Program-made: the position numbers and the translations under genes
Notes under the pieces: generated by a model
What the model was told of the DNA's origin: nothing
Seen by the model: only the letters and a program-made list of their open reading frames with translations
The model's database searches: none
In this document: positions 33,629-41,287 of the stretch, one piece after another
How the letters are laid out: every line of letters starts with the position of its first letter
Position numbering within the stretch: the stretch's first letter is position 1
NCBI RefSeq assembly: GCF_014695575.1
Contig: NZ_JACJOO010000038.1
Span: 1 to 64,000 of the forward strand
Source of the DNA: Leptolyngbya sp. FACHB-8
GTDB taxonomy: Bacteria > Cyanobacteriota > Cyanobacteriia > Elainellales > Elainellaceae
Length of the DNA: 64,000 nucleotides
Direction: 5' to 3'

Positions 33629-36514
33629 ATGTCTTCTCAACCGCTGCTGATTCTCATCGACGGTCATTCCCTCGCATTCCGCTCTTACTTTGCTCACGCT
33701 AAAGGAAAGGATGGCGGCCTGCGCACCTCTACGGGAATCCCCACCAGCGTGTCCTACGGCTTTCTAAAAGCACTGTTGGACATGATGAAAATTGAGAATC
33801 CGCAGTATGTAATGGTTGCGTTTGACCCCAGCGAGCGTACCTTCCGCCACGAGGCAGACGAAACGTACAAGGAAGGTCGTCCCGATGCGCCCGAAGATTT
33901 TATGCCGGACCTGAAGAACTTGCAGGAGTTGTTGCGATCGCTCAATCTCCAGCTCTGTAGTGTTCCCGGTTATGAGGCAGATGACGTGATCGGGACGATG
34001 GCCCGAAAAGCGGTGGCGGAAGGGTTTCGGGTGAAGATCTTGACGGGCGATCGCGATTTGTTTCAGCTCATTGACGAAAACGAGCAAACCACCATTCTCT
34101 ACCTCAGCACCGTCTTTGGTAAAAGCACACCGCCGCCTCGGGAGTTTGGCGTGGAACAGGTGCGTGAGAAAATGGGCGTCGAACCGTCTCAGATCGTTGA
34201 TTACAAAGCCCTATGTGGGGATAGCTCCGACAATATCCCGGGCGTGAAGGGAATCGGGAACAAGACGGCAGTAGAGTTGTTGAGGCAATTTGGTTCCCTG
34301 GAAGAAGTCTACTCACGGCTGGATGAGGTGCCGAAGAAGGCAGTACGGACGAAGTTGGAGACTGGGAAGGATGATGCGTTGCGATCGCAATACCTGGCCC
34401 AAATTCATCTGAATGTGCCGGTGGATGTCAATCTGGAGCAGTGCAAGCTGCAAGGGTTTGACGAGGAAACCATTGTTCCTATGTTTGAGAAGCTGGAGTT
34501 TCGCTCGTTTTTGGGGCAGTTGCGGCAGTTGCGCGATCGCTTTAACGGCTTACCTCCTGCTGATGAGAAGGTAGAAGTGACTCCTATTAAGGAAGAGGAA
34601 CCTGAGGATAGCGATCTCTGGTTCTTCAGTGCAGAAGATACAGACACAACCAGCACTGCCAATATCCAGCCTCAAATTATTGATACCAATGAGAAGTTAG
34701 AAGAACTGCTGGCCCTTCTAATCACCTACACCGACCCCGATAAGCCTGTCGCCTGGGACACGGAAACGACTTCGTTGGAACCTCGGGATGCAGACCTGGT
34801 CGGTATTGGCTGCTGCTGGGGGCCGGGACCATCGGACTTGGCTTATATCCCGGTTGGTCATACCCATGGCACGAATCTAGATAAAGATGTTGTGCTAGAA
34901 GTGCTGCGTCCGATTCTAGAAGACAAAGCCTATCCCAAGGCGTTGCAGAATGCTAAATACGATCGCCTGGTGTTGCGCTGCCAGGGTATTTGCTTGGCTG
35001 GAGTGGTGTTTGACACGATGCTAGCCAGCTACGTGCTCAACCCAGAGGAGAAACACAACCTCGGCGAACTGAGCCTCAAGTATTTGGGCCTGATCACCAA
35101 GAGTTATACCGATCTGGTCCCCAAGGGAAAAACGATTGCGGATGTCAGCATTGCGGATGTCGCTGATTATTGTGGCACCGATGTCCACACAACGTATCTG
35201 CTCGTGTCGAAGCTACGGACCAGGATGGAGCCTCTACCTCAACTCCGAAGACTACTGGAAGCTGTTGAACAGCCTTTGGAGCCTGTTCTGGCGGAGATGG
35301 AATATACGGGAATTCGCATTAATCAGGAGTACCTGGCGGATTTCTCGAAGCAGTTAGAAGAAGACCTGGCCATGATTGAAAAACACGCCTACGAGGTAGC
35401 GGGCGAAAAGTTTAAGCTGGGTTCTCCTAAGCAATTGAGCGAATTGCTCTTTGAAAAACTAAAGCTAAACCATCGAAAGTCTAAGAAACGGGCAACAGGT
35501 TACTCCACAGATGCGGCGACCTTAGAGAAATTGCAGGGTGATCACCCGGTAATCGACTACATCATCGAATATCGCTCGTTGTCCAAGTTGAAATCCACCT
35601 ATGTGGATGCGCTGCCTGCTCTGGTACGGCCCGATACCCATCGTGTGCACACCGACTTTAACCAGGCTATTACGACAACAGGGCGGCTTTCGTCCTCTGA
35701 CCCGAATCTACAAAATATTCCCACTCGCACGGCCTTCAGCCGCCAAATCCGCAAAGCCTTTTTGCCTCGGGAGGGTTGGCTGTTGGTGGCGGCCGACTAT
35801 TCACAGATTGAGTTGCGGATTCTTGCTCACCTGAGCCAGGAGCCGATTCTCATCGAAACATATCAAAACAACGAAGATGTCCATGCGTTAACCGCGCGTC
35901 TTTTATTTGAGAAAGATGACGTCACCTCCGATGAACGACGGTTAGCGAAAACTATCAACTTCGGTGTGATCTATGGCATGGGAGCGCAGCGGTTTGCGCG
36001 AGAGTCAGGCTTTAGCACGGCTCAAGCAAAAACGTTTATCGATCGCTTCTACGAACGTTATTCTAAAGTTTTTGAATATCTGCAACAAATGCAGCGGGAG
36101 GCACTGGCTCAGGGGTACGTCGAAACTATTTTGGGTCGCCGCCGGTACTTCAACTTCAACACAACTGATATGCAGGTTTTGCGCGGTCGGGATCCTGATT
36201 CGATTGACTTGAACAAGATTCGTGCTCGTGACCAGTATGATGCTCAGCTTCTACGAGCTGCTGCAAATGCCCCGATTCAGGGTTCTAGTGCTGACATTAT
36301 TAAGATTGCGATGATTCGCCTCCACGAGATTTTGAAGCAGCATCAATCGAACCTGCTACTACAGGTTCACGATGAACTGGTCTTTGAGGTAGCGCCTGAA
36401 GAATGGGAGACCTTAAAGCCAGAAATTCAGTCTGCGATGGAGTCGGCTGTTAGTTTAAGCGTTCCTCTCAAGGTGGAGATGAATGCGGGGCCAAATTGGA
36501 TGGAGGCGAAATAG
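33629..36514 (+). CDS. polA: DNA polymerase I
   Basis: A 961-aa repair and Okazaki-fragment processing polymerase with three domains. The 5' nuclease (1 to about 300) has LIDGHSLAFRSYF, GYEADDVIGT and GDSSDNIPGVKGIG. The 3'-5' exonuclease domain (about 345-550) keeps WDTETTSL and later DYCGTDV, so proofreading residues appear intact. The polymerase domain (about 560-961) has DYSQIELRILAH, the KTINFGVIYGMG O-helix and the LLQVHDELVFE motif. Full length for the family. Upstream 33526-33628 has no clear ribosome-binding site. Confidence 0.96.
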   Translation: MSSQPLLILIDGHSLAFRSYFAHAKGKDGGLRTSTGIPTSVSYGFLKALLDMMKIENPQYVMVAFDPSERTFRHEADETYKEGRPDAPEDFMPDLKNLQELLRSLNLQLCSVPGYEADDVIGTMARKAVAEGFRVKILTGDRDLFQLIDENEQTTILYLSTVFGKSTPPPREFGVEQVREKMGVEPSQIVDYKALCGDSSDNIPGVKGIGNKTAVELLRQFGSLEEVYSRLDEVPKKAVRTKLETGKDDALRSQYLAQIHLNVPVDVNLEQCKLQGFDEETIVPMFEKLEFRSFLGQLRQLRDRFNGLPPADEKVEVTPIKEEEPEDSDLWFFSAEDTDTTSTANIQPQIIDTNEKLEELLALLITYTDPDKPVAWDTETTSLEPRDADLVGIGCCWGPGPSDLAYIPVGHTHGTNLDKDVVLEVLRPILEDKAYPKALQNAKYDRLVLRCQGICLAGVVFDTMLASYVLNPEEKHNLGELSLKYLGLITKSYTDLVPKGKTIADVSIADVADYCGTDVHTTYLLVSKLRTRMEPLPQLRRLLEAVEQPLEPVLAEMEYTGIRINQEYLADFSKQLEEDLAMIEKHAYEVAGEKFKLGSPKQLSELLFEKLKLNHRKSKKRATGYSTDAATLEKLQGDHPVIDYIIEYRSLSKLKSTYVDALPALVRPDTHRVHTDFNQAITTTGRLSSSDPNLQNIPTRTAFSRQIRKAFLPREGWLLVAADYSQIELRILAHLSQEPILIETYQNNEDVHALTARLLFEKDDVTSDERRLAKTINFGVIYGMGAQRFARESGFSTAQAKTFIDRFYERYSKVFEYLQQMQREALAQGYVETILGRRRYFNFNTTDMQVLRGRDPDSIDLNKIRARDQYDAQLLRAAANAPIQGSSADIIKIAMIRLHEILKQHQSNLLLQVHDELVFEVAPEEWETLKPEIQSAMESAVSLSVPLKVEMNAGPNWMEAK

Positions 36515-36532
36515 AACAGAGGGTATAGCGCT

Positions 36533-36609
36533 GCACTCGAAAACACCCATTTTGGCGTGCGCAAAGCGCACGCCAAAATGGGCACTTCAGCTTATACCGG
36601 ATTGAGGTT
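36533..36609. repeat. Family A half-element
   Basis: Only the second hairpin remains complete (36546-36582, 17-bp perfect stem, AAA loop) with the right end GCACTTCAGCTTATACCGGA. The first hairpin is reduced to GCACTCGAAAACA. It is preceded by TATAGCGCTG, which recalls the family G end. The rest of 36515-36826 shows no gene. Confidence 0.82.
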
Positions 36610-36826
36610 AGCTACCCAGGCAAAGGTTTATAGCAGGGAAGGGGGAGGCGAAGTTTGGATAGGGGGTTCCAACTCCCTCGGGGGTTGGGGGAGTTGGAAT
36701 GGGGATACAGCAACGTCGTATTCTTTAGTGACTTTCTTTTTATGGCAATGAGAGACGCTCTCGACTCAGCGTTGTGAGGGAGCTTTGGCTTGAGCTGATG
36801 TTAATCTACTCTGTACCTCGTGAGTT

Positions 36827-37858
36827 TTATCGTAGGGCTTGGGGTGGGACGGTTTCAGGGCTGGCGATCGCGCCTCCCCCTCCGGCTGCCTGGGGTGCCC
36901 CAATGTCATCGATATCGGCAGACGGTTGCACGACGGAGCTTGGTTGTAGATCGGGGCTCCATTGGACGGCATGAGGCTGTTGAGACATCCACATTAAGCC
37001 GCCAGCGGCTCCGGCCATGAGGGCAGCGTAACCCATATAGAGATGAACCGGTTGCAATTGAGCCGGAGAGGATTCGTCCTGGTACCAGGAGGGAACAGCA
37101 CTCCGAGGAGTTTGTAAGGGTTTCAAATATCCTTGCAGCTCAGTGGCTTCTACCTTCAACACAGGTGCAAGACGACGCAAAAATCCTTGGATATAAACAT
37201 CTTCGGGTAGTTTATCGGTCTCGCCCAGTTCTAGTGCCCGCAGTTGATGAATGGGTACCCAGGTTTTGAGGTGAAGCTGTTCCAGGGAGATGCCTTGTGC
37301 TTCTCGTGCTTCGCGGAGGGCCTGCCCAATTTGCTGCAACATCTCGGCCCGTTTTTCGGCTTCGAGAGATAGAGGTGGCTTTAAAGCGACCCGTTGAATG
37401 GCACGAGGAGGCGGAGGGGGTGGTACTAGCTGAGATGGGCCGGCAGAGGGTGCCGTTGTGGGCTGGGTATGTTGTGGTTCAGGAACACGAATGAAGTGAG
37501 CAGGTTCTGAATGGGCGGAGGTATTGTTGGTGCTTAGCTCTGGTTCCAGGGAAGGCGCAACCAGTGGGGAAGGGGCTTGCTCAGGCAATGGCGAGGCAGA
37601 CGGAGCCGTACGGTATTGGCGCACGACCTGTCGTAGAGCGAGACGAATGGCTTCTCGCCCAACGGCGCGAATCATTAATTGGCAAGATTGAGCTGTTTCC
37701 TCGACGCCCTGACCAAAGCGGTTGATTGCCTCTTGATAGGTTTCACTGCGATGCAATTCTGCTTCCACTTGTACCAGTAGTGCGCTCAGCCCTTCGCGAG
37801 TTAATGCAATTCTGGCCTGATCCTGGCCTTCCAGGTAAAACGTCGTTGTGGCAACCAT
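36827..37858 (-). CDS. RodZ-like protein with XRE-type HTH and membrane anchor
   Basis: A 343-aa protein. The N-terminal domain (1-85) is helical and unassigned. A Pro/Ala/Ser-rich linker follows (about 85-160, with a run of prolines PPPPPP). Then comes a RodZ-type helix-turn-helix (about 175-245: IGQALREAREAQGISLEQL and LPEDVYIQGFLRRLA), one membrane span (about 274-292) and a short Gly/Ala/Pro tail. RodZ links MreB to the cell envelope and shapes the cell. The extra N-terminal domain and very short C-terminal side differ from classical RodZ, so a regulator role is possible. Confidence 0.82.
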   Translation of the reverse strand: MVATTTFYLEGQDQARIALTREGLSALLVQVEAELHRSETYQEAINRFGQGVEETAQSCQLMIRAVGREAIRLALRQVVRQYRTAPSASPLPEQAPSPLVAPSLEPELSTNNTSAHSEPAHFIRVPEPQHTQPTTAPSAGPSQLVPPPPPPRAIQRVALKPPLSLEAEKRAEMLQQIGQALREAREAQGISLEQLHLKTWVPIHQLRALELGETDKLPEDVYIQGFLRRLAPVLKVEATELQGYLKPLQTPRSAVPSWYQDESSPAQLQPVHLYMGYAALMAGAAGGLMWMSQQPHAVQWSPDLQPSSVVQPSADIDDIGAPQAAGGGGAIASPETVPPQALR

Positions 37859-38091
37859 AACTAATGACCTCAGTGCTACTCTTCAGTTGGATAAAGACCG
37901 ACGAACAGAATGGAACCTATATCCACACCTGTAGGCATTCACCCACTCATCGAATAGTCTTTCGCTATGTGCGATCGCTCTTCCGGATATCTGGTCAGGA
38001 AATCTACGTATAAATTCCCTCTAGAACGATAAAAAATTAACAGGAAGTATGTCAGACCGGTCGAATAACCATAAAATCCTTAACATTGGCT

Positions 38092-38260
38092 TTATAGCGC
38101 TGTGCAAGTGCGTTAAGTACGGGATAAGCCGAACCGCCCATTATTGCGTGCGCATCGCGCACGCAATAATGGGCTTTTTCGAGTGCCGCGCTTCGCGCGG
38201 CACTCGAAAAAGCCCTCAACCCGAACTGAGGTTACTTAATCAACCCGCACAGCGCTATAT
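38092..38260. repeat. Family G element interrupted by family A
   Basis: TTATAGCGCTGTGC..GTTAAGTAC (38092-38120) and TTACTTAATCAA..GCACAGCGCTATAT (38232-38260) are the family G ends. In place of the usual short hairpin they enclose an entire family A element. The 37859-38485 gap holds no gene. Confidence 0.8.
38110..38233. repeat. Family A element, inverted copy 3
   Basis: Lies in the opposite orientation to copies 1 and 2. Read in reverse it starts AACCTCAGTTCGGGTTGAGG and has hairpin arms GGGCTTTTTCGAGTGCCGCG and CATTATTGCGTGCGC, each with its exact complement. Relative to copy 2, paired substitutions keep both stems intact. Confidence 0.85.
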
Positions 38261-38292
38261 AGCCGTCTAAATTTCCTTAAGAGATAAAAAAG

Positions 38293-38378
38293 CTTGAGCT
38301 CGGGTTAAGGGCGAGTTCGAGTGCTGCGTGTTGTGCGGCACTCGAACTCGCCCATTTGGCTTGCCCCAAACTGAGATT
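38293..38378. repeat. Family A, shortened copy
   Basis: GAGCTCGGGTTAAGGGCGAG opens the copy and GCACTCGAACTCGCCC closes the first hairpin. The second hairpin is deleted and the right end is CCCCAAACTGAGATT. Confidence 0.75.
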
Positions 38379-38419
38379 AAAAATGGGTTGTCTCACTTAA
38401 CATGGGACAACCCATTTTT
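38379..38419 (-). terminator. Hairpin with A/T runs, downstream of prk-like gene
   Basis: AAAAATGGGTTGTC pairs perfectly with GACAACCCATTTTT (14 bp). Read on the minus strand it ends in a T-run and lies 67 bases after the prk-like gene. Confidence 0.75.
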
Positions 38420-38485
38420 GTCCTTTGGGCTTCAGGATGAAAACATGCAACCCAAAACTTCAATCAAATAAGAATAGCTAAAGAA

Positions 38486-39430
38486 CTATACCTTTTGATT
38501 AATGTTAGCTTCCTTAATGACATGGTAGGTGATGAGCAATTGCGTAATGGCAAGAGGATAGCTTTGTAAGGTTTCCCCGGTCGTACCGATGACCTTGCCA
38601 ATACCTGTGTTGCCATTCAGAGAGCAGAATTGGCTCAGTTCTTCTACTTCATTGCACATCATCCGTTCCAGTTCATGTACCTGTTCGTCTGTAGCATGGC
38701 CGTCAATTTCTAGTACATCTACGGGTTTGCCCATGTCGCGGTCTAATCCCAGACGTACGGCTGAGCCTAAGTGGCTGCCGGGCTCATCCAATAACAAACT
38801 GAAGTCAGGGTGAGGAATGGTCGGTCGGAGTACCAATCGCACATTCAGCAGTAAGTCGTCTTTTGCTTCTGTTTCTGACGGGTAAAAAGTCACCACCACA
38901 TCGGCCCACTGACGTTGGGGACGGATAAAAGCGTCTGAATCGGGTTCGCGCTTGCGGAGTTGCTCTAGCACCTCGTCGACGTTATAGCCGCGTTTCCGGG
39001 TGTCTCGAGTAATTTTCCAGTTGGCTCGCAAATCTTCAGGTGGTGCAAGATAAACCTTGGCATCATAGCTATCGCGCATACCACGGGTACTGTAACCCAG
39101 GAGCCCTTCAACAATCACATACTGAGCCGGTTTAATGTACTCTGGCGGGTCAAACATCCCGGTGCTGTGGTTGTAGATGGGTTTGAGAATGGGTTGCCCG
39201 GCGCGCAACAGACTCAGGTGTTGTTGAATGATGTCTAGATAATTGCAATCAGGGTGAAGCGCTGAAATTCCCATTTCTGCCCGCTGTTTGCGATCGTAAC
39301 GATGGTAATCATCGGTGCAGATAACCGTGACGTTTTCCTCACCCAGTACTTGAGCAATCCCTCGGGTTAAGGTTGTCTTTCCGGCAGCACTATCACCGAC
39401 GATGCCGAGAATAATGGGGCGCTGATTCAT
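38486..39430 (-). CDS. Phosphoribulokinase-family kinase (second type)
   Basis: A 314-aa P-loop kinase with GDSAAGKTTLTRG (12-24), CTDDYHRYDR (38-47), the PIYNHSTGMFDPPE region (84-97) and VIVEGLLGYST. These match phosphoribulokinase, which makes ribulose 1,5-bisphosphate. The P-loop and N-terminus differ from the main Calvin-cycle PRK of cyanobacteria, and the C-terminal half is also divergent. It is probably a paralogue, either a PRK variant or a kinase for a related sugar phosphate. The regulatory cysteine pair of light-controlled PRK is not obvious. No Calvin-cycle genes adjacent. Confidence 0.85.
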   Translation of the reverse strand: MNQRPIILGIVGDSAAGKTTLTRGIAQVLGEENVTVICTDDYHRYDRKQRAEMGISALHPDCNYLDIIQQHLSLLRAGQPILKPIYNHSTGMFDPPEYIKPAQYVIVEGLLGYSTRGMRDSYDAKVYLAPPEDLRANWKITRDTRKRGYNVDEVLEQLRKREPDSDAFIRPQRQWADVVVTFYPSETEAKDDLLLNVRLVLRPTIPHPDFSLLLDEPGSHLGSAVRLGLDRDMGKPVDVLEIDGHATDEQVHELERMMCNEVEELSQFCSLNGNTGIGKVIGTTGETLQSYPLAITQLLITYHVIKEANINQKV

Positions 39431-39816
39431 GAGTCCTCCTGAGGCGGGCAGAGCATTCTCTTTGGGCGATTAGGGTTTTCATTATCTAATGCGGAGGGAG
39501 TAAGAACAAGAATGCGATCGCCCCAATATTCGCGATGAATCTTCAGCTCATCACAAAAAAAGCTGTTGGAATTGCTAATTGCGCTTCTGTACAGCAACGA
39601 CTAACCAACTATTTCCGGGCTTTTAATGCCTTTGCGAACTCATAAGAAGAATGCAGTTACCTCAATAGCTCCTGAACCATTTCGTAATAGAACGTTACAC
39701 CTACCTCATCAAATCTTTTTAGGGCGCGCTCTAAAACTCCCTAGAAGGGTTGTTTTTTGTGCAAAGCGCACGAAAAAAATAACTTTCGACGGTCTGGTTA
39801 TTCAACTAAAAGCGCG

Positions 39817-39845
39817 AGACCCAGTGTTTTAGGAACACCGGGTCT
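39817..39845. repeat. Family E palindrome, copy 1
   Basis: AGACCCAGTGTTTTAGGAAC continues to ACCGGGTCT, an imperfect palindrome of the ACCCGGTGTTT type. It is 47 bases after the metallo-hydrolase gene end (minus strand). The 39431-39891 gap also contains a GTGCAAAGCGCAC hairpin near 39756 but no recognised gene. Confidence 0.7.
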
Positions 39846-39891
39846 GCTTCGGTTAGGCGATCGCCAACCAACCATCGATAGAAGGGAGATT

Positions 39892-40890
39892 CTACAGATC
39901 TTTCAGCTCGCGGGGTTGGGCGGCAAAGTATTGTTGAATTGAGGCTGCATCATCCTGGCCAAGGGTGATTTGCTTGTAGGCCACCTCTAAATTGTTGGGG
40001 TACATGGCCTGGAAAAGGTACTCTGCATAGCGTGTTGGGACAGTCGCTTGGGCCAGGGCTTCTTCCTGGGAGAGGCCTGCCTCTCGCCAACTCAGGGCGA
40101 GGGTTTCTAAATCGGTGAGATAGGTTTTGAGTTCTTCTAGGGTGGCGCGATCGCCCACAGGCCCATGACCCGGCACCACTTTGGCCGTGCCATACGCGGC
40201 GATCAGTTGCGTCAGGTTATCTCTCCAGACTCGAATATTGCCATCGCCTACATAGGGAATACGCTTTGAAAACAGTAGATCACCAGCTACCAATACATCC
40301 GCATCGGGAATGTAGGCCACCATATCGGTTCCACTGGAATGGCCTTCAAACTCGGCTAGTCGAACTTGGCGATCGCCCAACCACAGCTCTTCCTGTCCAT
40401 TCACCACAATGTCGGGAGGGGTTACGTTCGGATCTGTTTCCCGGTTGCGGGTGAGCATGAACTCGCGAATGGGGCCACGTCCAACAATGGGAAAACCCCG
40501 CTCGTCAGCTGCTGCGTTGCCGCCGGAGTGGTCGAAGTGATAGTGGGTGTTGACTACATAGCGGATCGGTTGATCGGTGAGGGTCGCCACCGTCGAGAAT
40601 ACAAGGTTGGCGAGGGCTTCATTTTGGAAGGGATCAATGACCAGAACGCCGTCGGAGCCAATGACGATGGTAGCGTTGCAAATGGCGATGTTTGCCGGGT
40701 CGGTGGGGGGAAAGTCAGTGCTAGCAATTAAGCTGTAGACGCCATTGGCAACCTGCTGCACGGTTACCCCTGCCGATTCCAGGGTTACTTCAGGTGACTG
40801 AGCAGAGGTTTGGGGTTGCAAGCTCACAACTCCTAGCACGGTGGCTAGGGTGATGGCGAGACCTACAATCCATCGACGAAATTGTTTCAT
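39892..40890 (-). CDS. Secreted metallo-beta-lactamase-fold hydrolase
   Basis: A 332-aa protein with an N-terminal signal peptide (positive MKQFRRW, hydrophobic 8-26, likely cleavage after TSAQS). The MBL fold has NTHYHFDHSGG (zinc ligands, about 114-124), EGHSSGTD, AGDLLFSKR and VPGHGPVG. Substrate cannot be told from sequence; related proteins include quinoprotein-relay and SoxH-like hydrolases. It probably acts in the periplasm. It follows fadE on the same strand but is separated by 397 bases with two palindromes, so it is probably not in the fad operon. Confidence 0.88.
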   Translation of the reverse strand: MKQFRRWIVGLAITLATVLGVVSLQPQTSAQSPEVTLESAGVTVQQVANGVYSLIASTDFPPTDPANIAICNATIVIGSDGVLVIDPFQNEALANLVFSTVATLTDQPIRYVVNTHYHFDHSGGNAAADERGFPIVGRGPIREFMLTRNRETDPNVTPPDIVVNGQEELWLGDRQVRLAEFEGHSSGTDMVAYIPDADVLVAGDLLFSKRIPYVGDGNIRVWRDNLTQLIAAYGTAKVVPGHGPVGDRATLEELKTYLTDLETLALSWREAGLSQEEALAQATVPTRYAEYLFQAMYPNNLEVAYKQITLGQDDAASIQQYFAAQPRELKDL

Positions 40891-41016
40891 GGATTTATAG
40901 AAACCTTACGGGATTTATGTCGCCACCCATACTACTGTGGCTGTAAGATTTGGACTATCGCCGGATGGGTGATTGTTATGGAGGCAGGACAATGCCCTGT
41001 CTTATAACAAGTAAAG

Positions 41017-41083
41017 TTAAATGCTTATGATAAAAAGTGGTGCGGCGCAAAGCACCGCACCACTTTTTATCATAAGCATTTAA
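41017..41083. repeat. Family D palindrome, copy 2
   Basis: TTAAATGCTTATGATAAAAA.. (41017-41045) pairs perfectly over 29 bp with 41055-41083. It is the same design as 32531-32595, with paired differences in the arms (CTGATG/CATCAG there, CTTATG/CATAAG here). Confidence 0.9.
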
Positions 41084-41203
41084 CCCGATGTGATATTAAC
41101 TTGGTGATACTTTTTGACCTGTATTAGGGATGCGAATTGTGTCAGGTGGCGATCGCCCATTTCAATGTTCATTGACGTGAATTGAGTAAGCCAGAAAAAG
41201 CCT

Positions 41204-41237
41204 AGAAACCCGGTGTTTCTAGAAACACCGGGTTTCT
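41204..41237. repeat. Family E palindrome, copy 2 (perfect)
   Basis: AGAAACCCGGTGTTTCT and its exact complement form a 34-base loopless palindrome, 51 bases after fadE, and may end the fad operon. Confidence 0.88.
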
Positions 41238-41287
41238 GTATCTAGGGAACTGTGACTTCTAAATCTAGCCTCTCAAGGGTCGCTTTA

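Noticed and set aside
39626-39832. 68-codon ORF upstream of the prk-like gene
   Set aside because: Low-quality basic translation crossing two hairpins.
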